NCBI RefSeq assembly: GCF_918797505.1
Contig: NC_092797.1
Span: 26,363,372 to 26,427,371 of the forward strand
Direction of reading: 5' to 3'
Length of the DNA: 64,000 bases
Source of the DNA: Bemisia tabaci
Taxonomy: Eukaryota > Arthropoda > Insecta > Hemiptera > Aleyrodidae
The notes below the pieces were generated by a model, which saw only the letters and a list, made by a program, of their open reading frames with translations, did no database searches and was not told where the DNA came from. Below are positions 1-12,900 of this stretch, in pieces (position 1 is the stretch's first letter; every line of letters starts with the position of its first letter). The translations under genes were made by a program, and so were the position numbers.

Positions 1-1059
1 AGGGCAATTTTTCATTAAGAGTAGCGCAGATTTGTGTAGAAACACATTTCAAAGGCGCATCTTACAAAGGTTGGGAAGATTTTTGACATCGGATGTTGCA
101 TCTTCAGCCACAATTCAAAATCAATATCAACCACACGCTGAACTCACTGCAACGGTTTAGGTGGGTTTCCCGCCTTGTGTTGTTCAAAAAATTAGCAACG
201 ACAGGTTAGGAAACGTGTATCAGAATGCTTGAATCTTCACCTCTTCTACTGGTTCATTTAAAGCCTTTCCCGGCTTTTATACCGTGCATTAGATCTTAAG
301 CTATTCAGTTTTTATATTGGTTTTGAGCTGATGAATTTTTATTGTTTTTGCATCATAACAAAGATGAACATTGCTCATTGATGATCTAAAAGTATATTGG
401 TCTATCAGGAACTTTCTCCTGTGCTGTTTCCTCACATCCTGAATTGAAGACAAAAAGGTTACCTCTGGACTTATAGGTATAATGCCCATCGAGTTAAAAA
501 TATCTCGGATCCCTCATCAATTTTGATATTTTTGGTGGAAATGAAGCTCTGCATTTTGAGTCCTATTTTCAAAGTGTGGAAATGGTAGTATCTTTAAGGA
601 CCAGCTGCTCCTTAAAATGCCTTAACACATCATTTTAAGTCCGGTAATTTGTTGAATAGGTCAATGATCACGATGATTCTCGTCGAATTGACAAGCCAAT
701 GTCTCGCGTAAGAGTATTATCTAACTTTAAAATACCACTGATAACACATTCCTGATTTTACAGGCATGTATGAAACAACGAGTGAAAATTTGCCTCATGT
801 TTATTAATAGGGCTTACTTTAATTTTTGGCTGATGAGGGTGCCAAAGAAATTATTTGAAGTAATTAGTCTCGGGCAAGAGAAAGTTCAAAAGCTATCTTG
901 ACATTTCACCTTTCAAACTTTTCGAGGTAACATTCATCTTAATCGTGCATTTAAATTAGTGTATACGAGGGTGGATTTGACGTAACTTAACTTTTTCTCT
1001 TTATTTCACTCCAAAACTTTTGTACTAAACTAGGTACTGCTACTAACTACTTTTTGTAC
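1..1059. other. No feature recognised
   Basis: AT-rich sequence, presumably inside gene A's first intron or upstream of it. I searched both strands for the missing first maltase exon and found none. Confidence 0.5.
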
Positions 1060-1285
1060 CTACTTTACTAAATGTATAAGTCTCTTTATAGCACTCCCTA
1101 GCGCTCTACGACACCTAACCTCCACTCGCCCCACTCGAAGAACAACCCTTCGGACAATGAGCACCTTAACTTTTCTGCTTAAATCCCATCCCCCTCCAAC
1201 CTCTCATTGGGCGCCCTCTGCGCCTTCTCCCAGTAAGGACCGAATAAATGACCTTCTTTGGCAGCCTGTCTCCTGCCATTAAACA
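1060..1285 (-). mobile_element. Truncated non-LTR retrotransposon 3' end
   Basis: On the minus strand bases 1279 down to about 1180 read LPKKVIYSVLTGRRRRGRP in frame, the basic C-terminal tail typical of RTE/Jockey-type reverse transcriptase ORFs. The frame decays downstream. The sequence then resembles the other three fragments of the same family (15531, 33632, 39741). Confidence 0.6.
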
Positions 1286-1410
1286 ATTTTTTCACTGTAA
1301 AAAACAACTGACGACATTAGCTTCTGGAGGAGCTATGATGATTTTTTAAATTTATTGGCTCTTGGATTACCGAGGAGGCTAATATTTTCTTTACATATTC
1401 TCCACATTTA

Positions 1411-1546
1411 GACGACATTTTGCAAAAATGAACTTCAAAATCTGGCTCATCTGTAAAGACACTTATGTACATAGGGAAATTAATTGTAGTAACGTTGTTT
1501 CTAAACTGAGTCACAAATTGTAGTTCCTGATTGCGAAATGTAGTCC
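1411..1546. mobile_element. GCAGTCC hairpin MITE, copy 1
   Basis: About 136 bp, self-complementary arms with ACATTTTGCAA / TTGCGAAATGTAGTCC and a centre CTTATGTACATAGGGAAA. Diverged copy. Confidence 0.65.
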
Positions 1547-3152
1547 ATTTCTAACCAAGTCCACTTTTAGCGGCACATCACATTCTTGTATTTTTTCGCG
1601 GAGAGGACAAATCTAATGTTAAAGCACCCTGTCCTAAATTTTTTCCTTCGTTCCCTCTCCCCCCCCCCCCAAGAAATCTTCAAATATTTCAAACATGTCA
1701 TTCGAAAAGTATGACCCGCTCGAAAGTTGATAGTATTTTTATTTTAATGTCAGGGCAACTTTGATTTTTTTAGCACCAGCATTTCCTGAGAAAAATATTA
1801 GCACATTTTTTTAAGATTCAACCCATGCACTTTTCGAACAATAAATCACTTTTTTATTTACTTCCTTATTTTTAATCATATTATACTCGGAATTTTTGCA
1901 TTTACGGCATGAATAAAGGGTGACTTTTTTTTAAATGTCCTGTTTAATTTTCTTCGTCCAGGGTAATTTCTCTCCAATGATAGTACCTAAATAGAATAGT
2001 AATGAATGATGAAATATATAGAATTTAATTCAATTTCTATTGAGAAGGAAGGTGCAATTTAGGTCCTGACATGGAAATCCTGTTTTTAATTGAGCTTAAT
2101 TTCATTCGGGGTTTTTTCCCGAAGAAGATTCAATGACCTATATGTAATATGCGTATATATTTAATGTATTATGTATGTAAATATACCATCAATCATTCTC
2201 AGTGATTGTCTATTATTTCATTCTGGAGAGGTATGCAAATGGTGGACCCTCGCCAACGAATCGCGTGGAGATGTAGTAATCACTGTTTGTTATTCACAGG
2301 GCTTTTGAGTTACTGATAATATTTTAAAAAATCTAGAATAATACTAGTAAATACATTTTTAATTATTCAGCCCCTTCGAGATATTCAACGTGACAAGGAT
2401 GCGTCGATATTGATGAAGATATTATTCCACCACTTGAGCAACTGTTAGTGATATCAAAGACGTAATACATGAACGAGTTCAAGTGCCTCCAATCGTAGAT
2501 GCTCCCTGGAATGTATATTAGCTCACATGGATTTTCGCGTGTTTTCGAGCGATTTTTTGTTCTCAGTAGCGTGATTGTGTAACACTTGACACTCGTGGGG
2601 GGAAGGGGAAGTTTTGTAGATAACTCTTACGGTGGCCCCATGAATAAACAACTTCTTGAGGAGATGTTGGGAGACTCATTTTGAAAGGTTTATCTCGTCA
2701 AGCACAGGAACAAGACAGAATTTTGAATTTTTCATCATCGAAGGTGCGCCAATTGGTTGTTGTCAATGAGTACCTTTAATTTAGAGATGGCTCACTTAGC
2801 TTGTCCCGAGGCATTGGAACTCAATTGCGGTGGGCAGTCTTTCTAACAAGTGGCGAGATACGTATCCAAACCCCATACTGTGGTAGAAAAAGGCTCAACG
2901 TGAAACCTTGAAAATCTACAGAAAAGCTATTTAACCGTTATAGCATTCCTTCCAGACGCAAGCGAAAACTCGTCTTTGAAACTACGCTTATGCCTTGCAG
3001 GTTTAATAATGCAGGGACTTTTACAGAACGCCCTTAAATCTTAATGATATGTGTCATGAAACTTAATTGCGTAATGCATTGATAGATTATCCCCATCCCC
3101 TTCCCGAGACCTCTATAAGGGTACCTATGGTGAGAGAAATGAGGCCATCAGA
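1547..3152. other. No gene recognised
   Basis: AT-rich with a C run at about 1660; no coding frame that resembles a protein family. Confidence 0.5.
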
Positions 3153-3593
3153 ATATGTGACGCAGCATGGCAAAATGTGCCCCCTTAAGGTAAAAGAGGG
3201 TGAGATAACTCTCACAGCTTTGTAGGGGTTGATTCTCTATCCTTTGCCGCGAAGAGCATGTCTAAATTCTAAAAATTGATACTATGATAGCAATTCAAAA
3301 TTCAAGGACGAAATACGAGGAATTCGAGAAACTTTGTTCAGAAAACTTCTATTAAAGTTTGCTGGCGTTGTTGCCACACTTAGAGAAACGACTCGTTTCA
3401 GAAAAAATATTATCATAACATCATTCATAATGTAAATTTTTGTAAGCTTTCACTAGATTATTCAAGAAAGTTTTAAAAAATGTTTTTAATCGAAAACTGA
3501 ATCTATATTTTCAACCCAAAATCAGTTTTGTCGCTGTCCTGAACAATTTGAGTTTCCCACTTACAGCAAATTTTGGCCTGCTGCGTCACATAT
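3153..3593. mobile_element. Short terminal-inverted-repeat element (MITE)
   Basis: Begins ATATGTGACGCAGCA and ends with the exact reverse complement. No ORF inside. Single copy seen here; it lies upstream of the first visible gene A exon. Confidence 0.6.
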
Positions 3594-4138
3594 CATAATT
3601 AGGTAAATACAGTTGACTTATTTGAGAAGGATTTGTCTCATAGACGTAAAGGCGTATCTATTGGAAATGCATGGAAATTCTGGTTTCCTGCTCTCGAAAA
3701 TGTTTGTCAAGATTATCCGTTCGTGTACAATTTTAAATACTTTAAGACGATTACACACATTGAATCGATAGCATACTATTTGGAATATTTTTTTGTTTGG
3801 AATAAAACCTTTAGATAAATAACCACCGTTTCTTTAAACCACAAGAAAAAATACGCACCATGCAATAAAGTATAGTTTATAAGATCATTCAAATCCGAAG
3901 CAATATCAGTAGCCCCCCCCCCCCCCCAAAAAAAAATTAAAAAAAAAAGTTGTTCCGTCGATGTTAATAAGAAATCCTTGTTTGAATTGCAAAAAAAAAA
4001 AAAAAAAAAAGGTTAGTTTTTTTCGAATTCAAAAGCAGGAGTTCAATTTGCCTTAATTTCAAAATTGAAACATTGAAACCTCAACATTGAAAACTCAATC
4101 CAGTAATGAACAGCACGCATTTTGTTTTTTTCTTTTAG

Positions 4139-4318
4139 GTGTCGCAGAAAAGGTTTGGTATCTGAAAGATATCGGAATAACAGCTGTATGGCTCAACCCA
4201 ATCTTTGAATCACCACTCGTGGATTTCGGCTACGACATCTCGAACTACACCAGAATCGATCCTGATTTCGGAACCGTCGAAGACCTAGAATACTTGAAAG
4301 ATGCTCTTCACAGAGGAG
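4139..4318 (+). CDS. Gene A visible exon 1
   Basis: Preceded by a T-rich acceptor ending TTTTAG at 4138. It starts with the last two bases of a glycine codon and encodes [12 protein letters not shown] and GFGYDIS-type sequence (here DFGYDISNY), the early (beta/alpha)8-barrel strands of GH13. The donor is GTATGT at 4319. It has the same length (180 bp) and phase as gene B exon 2. Confidence 0.95.
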
Positions 4319-4890
4319 GTATGTCTGCGGCGTGTCCACTTTTAAGTATGATGTAATTCTGGTCTGTTACCGTTGATTCAGGGAAGAAAGAGGCTATTTG
4401 GAATTGAAAATTTAATTATATTTGTGTCGCCCGAATCTTTAAAATTGTAAGTCGATACAGTAATTGTCTGGTGATAAATTATGATCATGATATATTATTG
4501 GTATTATTATGGTGATATATTATTAATTTTTCTCCACTGACGAATGTAAAAACTAAAAACTCCTCCTCTTCTAATGTCTTTTACGAGGACTTGCAAAACC
4601 GCTGTCCCTTATTATTGGTGATGTGCTTTAATACTGACGATCAGCTTGAATCGTTGTTGCAGGAATAAAGCTGTTGCTTGATTTTGTTCCAAACCACACT
4701 AGTGACCGCCACTTGTGGTTTCGAAAGTCTGTCGCCAGGGAGGAACCTTATACAAATTTCTACGTTTGGAAAGATGGCAAAGTCGTCAATGGTCAGCGCT
4801 TGCCCCCAAATAATTGGGTGAGTGAGTTGAACGGCTTAGAGCCGATTTTTTTTACATTAATTTTTCTTTTTTTTACTATCATTTTTGGTG

Positions 4891-4924
<34 letters not shown>

Positions 4925-5297
4925 CCTTTTTTTAACACGAAAAAAAACCCTGTTGGTCAGTCCCCGACTGTCTGGTCGCACACGTTCTACAAGAAATTCA
5001 GTAGTTTTATAGGAAATACCCTGCTATAATGGACATGAGACTGGCTGGCTTCATATGCACCTCAGAAAAGCTAGTAGCCAGTCCTTTAAGTCATGTATCA
5101 TACGTGACTTAGCATACATGATGTATGCTAATACGCCACTATATTTCTTGTGGAGAATGTATGCAGACGGAGATGCTTTTGACCTACTACTGGGTTTTTT
5201 TTTCCCGCAAAGAGCATCAATATTGAATTTTGTCACGCATCCCGAAATTTATTAAGATTAAACGGGAATAAGAAACATCAGATTGGTGAGCAATTCA

Positions 5298-5351
<54 letters not shown>

Positions 5352-6934
5352 GCAACTGAGTCAAGTGAGCCATCAATAGCCAGTGATTTCCACTAATTTT
5401 AAACACACGTTTCCCCCATCAGAAGCTTAACTGCTGATGAAATTATTTTTTAGGAATTTGTGTACTGATGTGATTTTAAGATGTTCAATCTGTGCTGATG
5501 ATTTTCCTTTTCTTATTTCATTTTTCATTAGCGGAGTCAGTTTGCCGGATCTGCGTGGACTTGGAATGAAGAGAGACAGCAATATTTCTATCATCAGTTC
5601 CATACTAAACAGCCAGATTTGAATTACAACTGTAAAGAGCTAGTTAGAGAAATGATCGTAAGCAAGAACTGAGTTTATTATTTTTTCTTACACATTCGGA
5701 TATTTTCGACCTTCACATTCGCCTGTAGATTGAGAACCAAATGCAGGATAAAAGAAAACTGTGGGTATTCTTATCGGCACCCAAGAAATAAAATGGACGT
5801 TCGATTTATGCCAAGCTTTTCTTATCGGCACCCAAGAAATAGGATCGACTTCCGATTTATGTCAAGCTTCAATGACTAGAGCGTACAGTATAAGTTACCA
5901 AATAATATCTAAGTTCTCTTGCACGATAAATGATTGACACTTTAGATGTACACTGAGAATGAATACTAACACTCACTGCCTCTTTGATTAAGTACTGGAT
6001 TTATGATCATTTAACATTTACTTTGAATTTAAAACAAGCGGGAAAGGTCTAATACGTTCGTATTACAGAAACGCTCAGCCTCAGCTGTTTTCTATATGCA
6101 GGCGCGTTTTTAAGTTCCCCGAAGAAGATGACCCATGTTCAGTGAAAAGACTCGCCTCGCCAAAATATCAAGTATCAATTTTAAGAATATTACACTACCG
6201 TTAAACTAATAAATTATAGAAAAACGCAGGGCCGGATTCACAGCTACTTGCCGCCCATGGGCCGCCTATATTTTTCCGCCCCCTTCTCATTCGTTTTGAA
6301 ACTCGAGAAAAACCCTCAAATAAACGTGCCAGCGGGAGAGGGGTGCATAAGACGCATTTACTCGTGTTGAACACATTTTTTGGGAAAGCCCTGTCAACAT
6401 ACTACTAGCAAAAGTTCACGAAACTTTGCGTGAATAGTAAGTACCGTAAACCTATCTCTGTGTAGACAAGGCCTTCCATTCATTAGAAATGAACGAAAAA
6501 ATTATGAAAGAACAAACATAAATGTGGTTCAATGATTTTAACTTCCGCCGCCGCGCCGCGCAGACCGCACCGTGTTGGACGGCAATGCGTGAAGCATTCA
6601 CGCAGTCTTGTAGGCGCTATGCGTTTCACGCTGACCGCACTGTGTTTGGCGCAATGCGTGAAGTATTCATACATTCTTGTAGGCGCTAATATGTGTTACA
6701 TGCCGATCGCCGCACCGAGGGCTTCTCCTTTTCATCTCAAGTCCTCTTTATCATTTCTCTCTAAGTCGCGCCGTTCTAGGCCAAATTGCGTGTTTGATTT
6801 CTCTCGTAACTCGACTTATTGAGGGTGCTGTCTCTTATATCACTAAGAGACGACAAAATTAGAAATTACTATACTCTCAGGAAACGAGAGATTTTGTCTC
6901 CTTTTCTCGTGTGTAGTTTTGTTTTCATAAATCC

Positions 6935-6974
<40 letters not shown>

Positions 6975-9900
6975 CCTAATTATCTACACTTTAAAAAATT
7001 GCAAATTTTTGCCGCCCCTTAGATTTGCCGCCATGGGCCGCGACCCATATGGCCACCCCCTTAATCCGGCCCTGGAAAAACAATTATCGACCTCCACTCT
7101 TTGATATCAGAAGCATTAAATAAATGTATAACAGATAAATCTATTCTAAATATCTGCCATCTTGTTATTGAGCCGGTGCGCCATTTGAACGTATTTCTAA
7201 TATACTAGAATTTATTCTATAAACAGGTTGAAATCCAAAGGTGCTATCTACCGGCTGAGCGCTTAAAACGATCATGAACATGATGAGACTATGTGAATCA
7301 GCCTGTAAGAAGAATTATTCCTCCAAATTTTTTCCTCTTTGTTTTGAAATTTCAGCATTTTTATTGGTAGGCAGTATAAGTTATTTTATTTTTTCGTCAA
7401 CATTTTACTCATGGATTTTACTTTCGTTCTTTTTCTCGTCGCAGTCAACGTTAAAATTTTGGTTGGATCGAGGCGTGGATGGCTTTCGTATGGATGCTGT
7501 GACGTACATGTACGAAGACCCGAACTGGGCGGATGAGGAATTGCTGAATTCGAACCTAGACCCCGAGGACTACTGGTCCTACAACCACTCAGCCACCATG
7601 GACCAGCCGCAGACGTACAGAATGATTACAACTTTCAGGGAAATTCTCGACGGTTATACAAGAAAAGACGGTCAGACAAGGTACCAGAGCTCTTAGACCT
7701 TAGATTTATGCCACAAATCTTGATACGTCCACCAAATCAGTCGTGCTAAGGAAAAATGCCCGAAGAACATTACACTGGAAAAAAAGTTACAGGCTATATG
7801 GACATACCGTCCGTTTCCGGCTCAGAGGCCGAAAGTTCCGGGTGCTGGAACCGTAGCTTCGACTGTTCCGACTGCTACGCCCGGAACTTTTGGCCCGGAA
7901 CGCGGATAGTACACCCATCCATTCATTTTAAGATGCTTCTTTTAAAAACAAGCTTAAAACGTATGTATAGAATTCGAAAACAATATTAGATGGCACTTCC
8001 TTGCAATTGAACATGCTTTGAGATTGAAGTATTACCTTCCCTCTAGATCCTGCTTCATCTGTGTCGTAGCCTTGATTACATTGACCCAATTTCAGCACAC
8101 GATTCTTGGATTTCCGCTTCCAAACCGATCACTTTATCAGGTGGATAAAGGAGATTGTGCCTGCAAAAATAAATTCATGATCAAACAGGCATTCCCAATG
8201 GAAATTTTTAGTAAAGCTTTGACGAAGATTTATTTCTTAAACATTATATTTCGTCTCCAAATTGATTCACAGAGGAACATAATTTGATTCATTGTTTTTT
8301 TGTTTTTTCCAGAGTCATGTTAACGGAGGCATACACAAGCCTGGATAAAACAATGCAGTATTACAAATTTGGAGACAAACCAGGAGCGCACATGCCTTTT
8401 AATTTCTTGTTCATCACAGTAATCGACGGTATGTCTCCAGCCAAAGAATATCAAAAAGTGATTCAAGCTTGGATGAGGAACATGCCCGAGGGAGGTTGGG
8501 CAAATTGGGTGGTGAGATACTCAGTTATTTACATTTATTACGTCATAAATTGACCCTCGAACGATTAAAGAACCTATCAGTGATCCCTGGTAAAAATTGA
8601 CAGTAGAATCTGTGTTCCAAAATACCATAGACCTAAAGCCGGCTGTAAGATTTTCAATAGCCTCTATAGCCGGATGCACAATTTCTTACAGCCTTTTATA
8701 GCAGATGGCGATTAAGCAACAGCCAGGCGATAAAGTGTATGCTAAATGTTACTAATTACGGATGCTAGGACTTAGTGAGTTTTTGGACTACCGCTCTATT
8801 TCTGGGCCGTAGTATCTTGATTTATTTTGCGCGGAAAGTTCCGTACTTTTGAAGGATGCCTACCATTCCTAATATGATGGAGCGCCTTCAATTTCGTATG
8901 ATACTGTGCAATACCTCTGGTGTGAAATAGTTGCCTCAAGCGCCGTGGCACGCTGCGGCGCGGCGGGCGGGCAGCCAGCGCGAAAAGCGCATTACCGCCT
9001 ACAAACCTAACAGGGATACTTCAAGCATTGCGCAATGCGTGAAGTATCCTTGTTAGGTTTGTAGGCGCTAATGCGCGCTTAACTCTGGCAGCACGCCGCT
9101 CCGCTCTATGTTAGGCTCCATTATATAATCTCGTGGAGTCAGCGTTTTTCAACCCATGATTTTAAAATGTTTGCACATCCCGTATGGAATATTCTCATTT
9201 TAATTGATGAAAAAAAATATGAATTAAAGGAAAATATAATGTGTGTTTTGTAAATATTATGGCGGTTCCGTTATAAAACTTAATGATTTCCAAAGCGCAC
9301 GAATTTCTACACAATTTATTATAGCCTTTTATAGCCGATGGCGATAAAGTGTAAAACCCGGCGATAGGAGCTATAGCTCGGCTGTATACTTTTTTTATCG
9401 CTTCGTATAGCCCGGCTATATGATTTGTTCCGCTTTCTACAGCCAGCTATATGATTTTCTATTGCCTTCTTTAGCCGACTATAAGAATTCCTATGGTATT
9501 TTGAAACGCAGCTCCTATCGCAAATTTTTACCAGGGATCTGATTATTCGTTGGTGATTTTAACATCTCAACATCACTGGCAACAGCATCAACAGCTTTTA
9601 ACGGCGTTTTTCTCTGTTCCTTGGTCCTCGTCTTCAAAATCTAAATTGCCTCCGCAGGAAGTTCATTTTTGAAATTTCTTCGGCCAAATGATGCCGTTTT
9701 AACCCATTTTTCGTTCAGCTTAAAGCAAATTTCGCCTGACTTGGTCACGAATGAAGTAAATAATCTAGTAAGCACTAACATTAATTTTTCTCCTATTTAA
9801 TTGAATTTTTGTGTAACGAGGACAGATCAGCAATCACGACAACCATCGTCTGGCGTCGCGGTACGGGACCGACTTGGTAGATGGACTGAACATGATGGGC

Positions 9901-12900
9901 CTGCTTCTTCCCGGTTCGGGTATCACCTACTACGGCGACGAGATAGGCATGGAAGACACCAATGTCAGGTTTGACGAGGGAGTTGACCCGCAGGCTTGTG
10001 ACCTCGGCCCCGAGAAGTACGGCCTCTACACCCGCGACCCAGAGAGGACACCCTTCCAATGGGACACCTCCTTAAATGCAGGTTAGTTTTGTCCCCACTG
10101 GATTCTTTCATACTGCATCTAGAGTCCCTTTATACTGAGAGTCAAGACAATCCCCCCCTCATGGAGTCACAAACGGGAATAAAGATTACACAAATTGAAA
10201 GTTTTACGACATACAACGCCTGATCGCAACTGTAACTGCTTTTTACTCGCTAATGTTGCATATCTAAAAACTTGAAGGCACCCACGCTATTTCCTTTTTG
10301 CTCCTGACAGATAGTGCATTTCATAGTTCGCTTTGTTAACTTGTTTTGACGCCCCTAGTTTTTTTATTATTTTAGATTTGCACAGCTTACTTTCTCCTAA
10401 AGTAATTCTCTCCCATAGTGAATAACATTTACCGATGAGAGGAAAATCCTCTGGAAAAGTCTCTGAGGTAGTCAAGGAAGACTTAATCCTTGCTCTCTGT
10501 TGAACAAGTTTACTGATCATAAATCATTCACAGGCTCACACGTCATTTCTCTGCTTAATTAACATCAGTGGCGTGGCGTGTTTTGCGATATATCGATTGA
10601 TCTACCATTTAAACCTATGTAAATGAATCGATAAATGGGATGTTCGCAGCGAACACCTTGATAATCGCTTTTTTACTATAGCTTCAAATGGGGAAATATC
10701 GATAATCGATCATTCACGCCACGCCAATGATTAATATTATATATTGTATCCATTATTTCGAACTGAGCAATGTTCTATAATTTGAGTAAATTTGTCTTGC
10801 ATTAAAATCTGCTATAGCCTTCCATTTCACCGCTGAGTATACATAAAGCGTACTTTTGAAAAATACCGCTCCAAAAATCTAAGTCTATAAACGCGCATCT
10901 TAGCACATCGCAACTTCCAAATGCCTTTTCATATTACAATTTTTAAGACGATACATTACACCTTGAAATTTTTACAATATTGCAAAAGCAGAGAATTGAA
11001 AAAACCAATCTCATATGTTAAAGAGTTGTTTGGGTCGATACTCTGCAAAGTAATTTTAACTAGTCAGAATAAAAACAATGTGACACAAATACTTCATCCA
11101 CCGATGAGCATTATTACCTGATTAAGATGACCGGGAAAGATGTTACAGGTGTCACAGAAATTGTTTGCTGTCCATCCATTTAATCACTTAAAATATTGGG
11201 CGGGTTTTTTATTTCTCAACACTTAAGTTTCGGCATCACTTGCTTTGGACAAGCGTCGCACGTTTCATTAAATTTGAAATGTTGAATACTTGATTATGAT
11301 ATGTAAATAATTGAACATTCTGTCACAAAAAATTTCGGAAAAAACTGTAAAGTTCAAAAAATGGTAATCAGAGACAGCCAGGCACTAGGTTATTCTCAAT
11401 GTGTAGAGGAGCTTTGAAACGCCACTGATTGCATTTTCATCAATTTTTCGTTTTTTTAAGACGTCAACGTACTTGTCTGCCGACTTTAATTGATCATTTT
11501 CTGAGAGGTGATTGCACTAATGATAAAAAAGTTCGGCAGTTGCACTATGACCTCGTGTTGCCTTTTTTTCTGTCTGGCTCAGTTTGAGCTGCTCGCAATT
11601 TTTCTCTCTTTTTAAATACCCATCGCAATTAGATCAGAACAGACGTGAATTGCAATCAGGCACCTCAATAATTCCATGAGAAAAGTTCAGTTCCCAAACT
11701 CTGCAAAGTTTACAAGATCTTTCTTGCACACCGATAGTTATCACGGTGTCTTTAATGTCAATTAAGTCATTTACGACAAAAGCTATCTCCATTAGTTTCT
11801 AACTGTAACCACTTTACTTATAATTGCATGGCATCACTGTAAACGTATACTGTCGGGTACAAGCGAGCCCTAGAGAAAAAAAGTACCGAAAATACTTTTC
11901 TGAGTAGATAGTGTATTTGTAACTTAAATTACATATTCACAGGCTTCTAGGTTTACATAATACAAATGCATAGTTTGTCCTTTTATCACCTTTAATTCAA
12001 TATTTATGGCAAACTAAACTTAGTGTGTAACTGTGACAAATTCCCCGACTATCTACCAATAACAGCTAACTAACTGAGTATAATGAACTGTAAATCCTTT
12101 CTATTCTAATAAAATCATTTTTATGACGCTCGATCCTAGGGGTGAGGAAGGGGAGTAATACGGTCGATGGGCAGAAGTGAGGAAGGGGAGTTCAAAGGTC
12201 AGAGTTTAAATAGAGTGGGTCTTTACTGTCAGAGGCCTTTGCTTAGTCATACACAGCTATATGTGGCCGTGTCAATGTCGACTTTCGAAAAAGGAATCAA
12301 AATTCGGAGTAAGGAGAAAGTCATTGCGCATATTGTTTGGCGGAAAATTTTTCTTTGAAACATCGTTTTGTTATTCAATCAAAATTATTTGCTCATTGAC
12401 CGCCAACGGGCGATTTCGGCGATTTCGCTGGCCGCGAAGCGGCCCTCCGAGGCGCGTAGCGGCCAGGGGGCAGACCCCCTAGTATTTAGTTAGTTTTATT
12501 CAGAGGCATTCAGCAACTTAGGCTATTAATGTCTTTACAATGAATATGAAAGATGGGTGCAAATATAAAAATTCAGATTTTTAAATTAAGGGAGGCAGAA
12601 AGTTGCAGTATTTTGTTTGTGACATTTAGATATCTATTTTAGTTGTGTACGATATATCGAAACATGCGTGCCTCAGATTGTGCGGTTATAAACCACCGCT
12701 CATTTTTTATTTTGAAAGGGAAACTGACCAACAGTTTCTAATGAAATGTTGAAATGTATCAGACGTAAATGAATTTAACTCTGAGAGCCGTGACACAAAC
12801 CTAAATAATGTAACAATGGGGTAGTTACAAGGTTTTATGTCCAGAGGCAAATCTATAATACGGAAATATATGCTCTTGTGCAGGGAATGCAGTGTTCCAA

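Noticed and set aside
1..4138. Missing first coding exon of gene A
   Set aside because: Looked for DWW...YPRSF and SDGDG-type coding sequence on the plus strand and found none, so it is placed outside the window rather than forced onto a weak frame such as 3633-3818.
4674..5012. 112-codon plus frame treated as one protein
   Set aside because: Only its first part is gene A exon 2; after the donor at 4818 it translates intron and a T run.
5301..5348. A run as the tail of a processed pseudogene
   Set aside because: No coding remnant upstream and no flanking target duplication seen.
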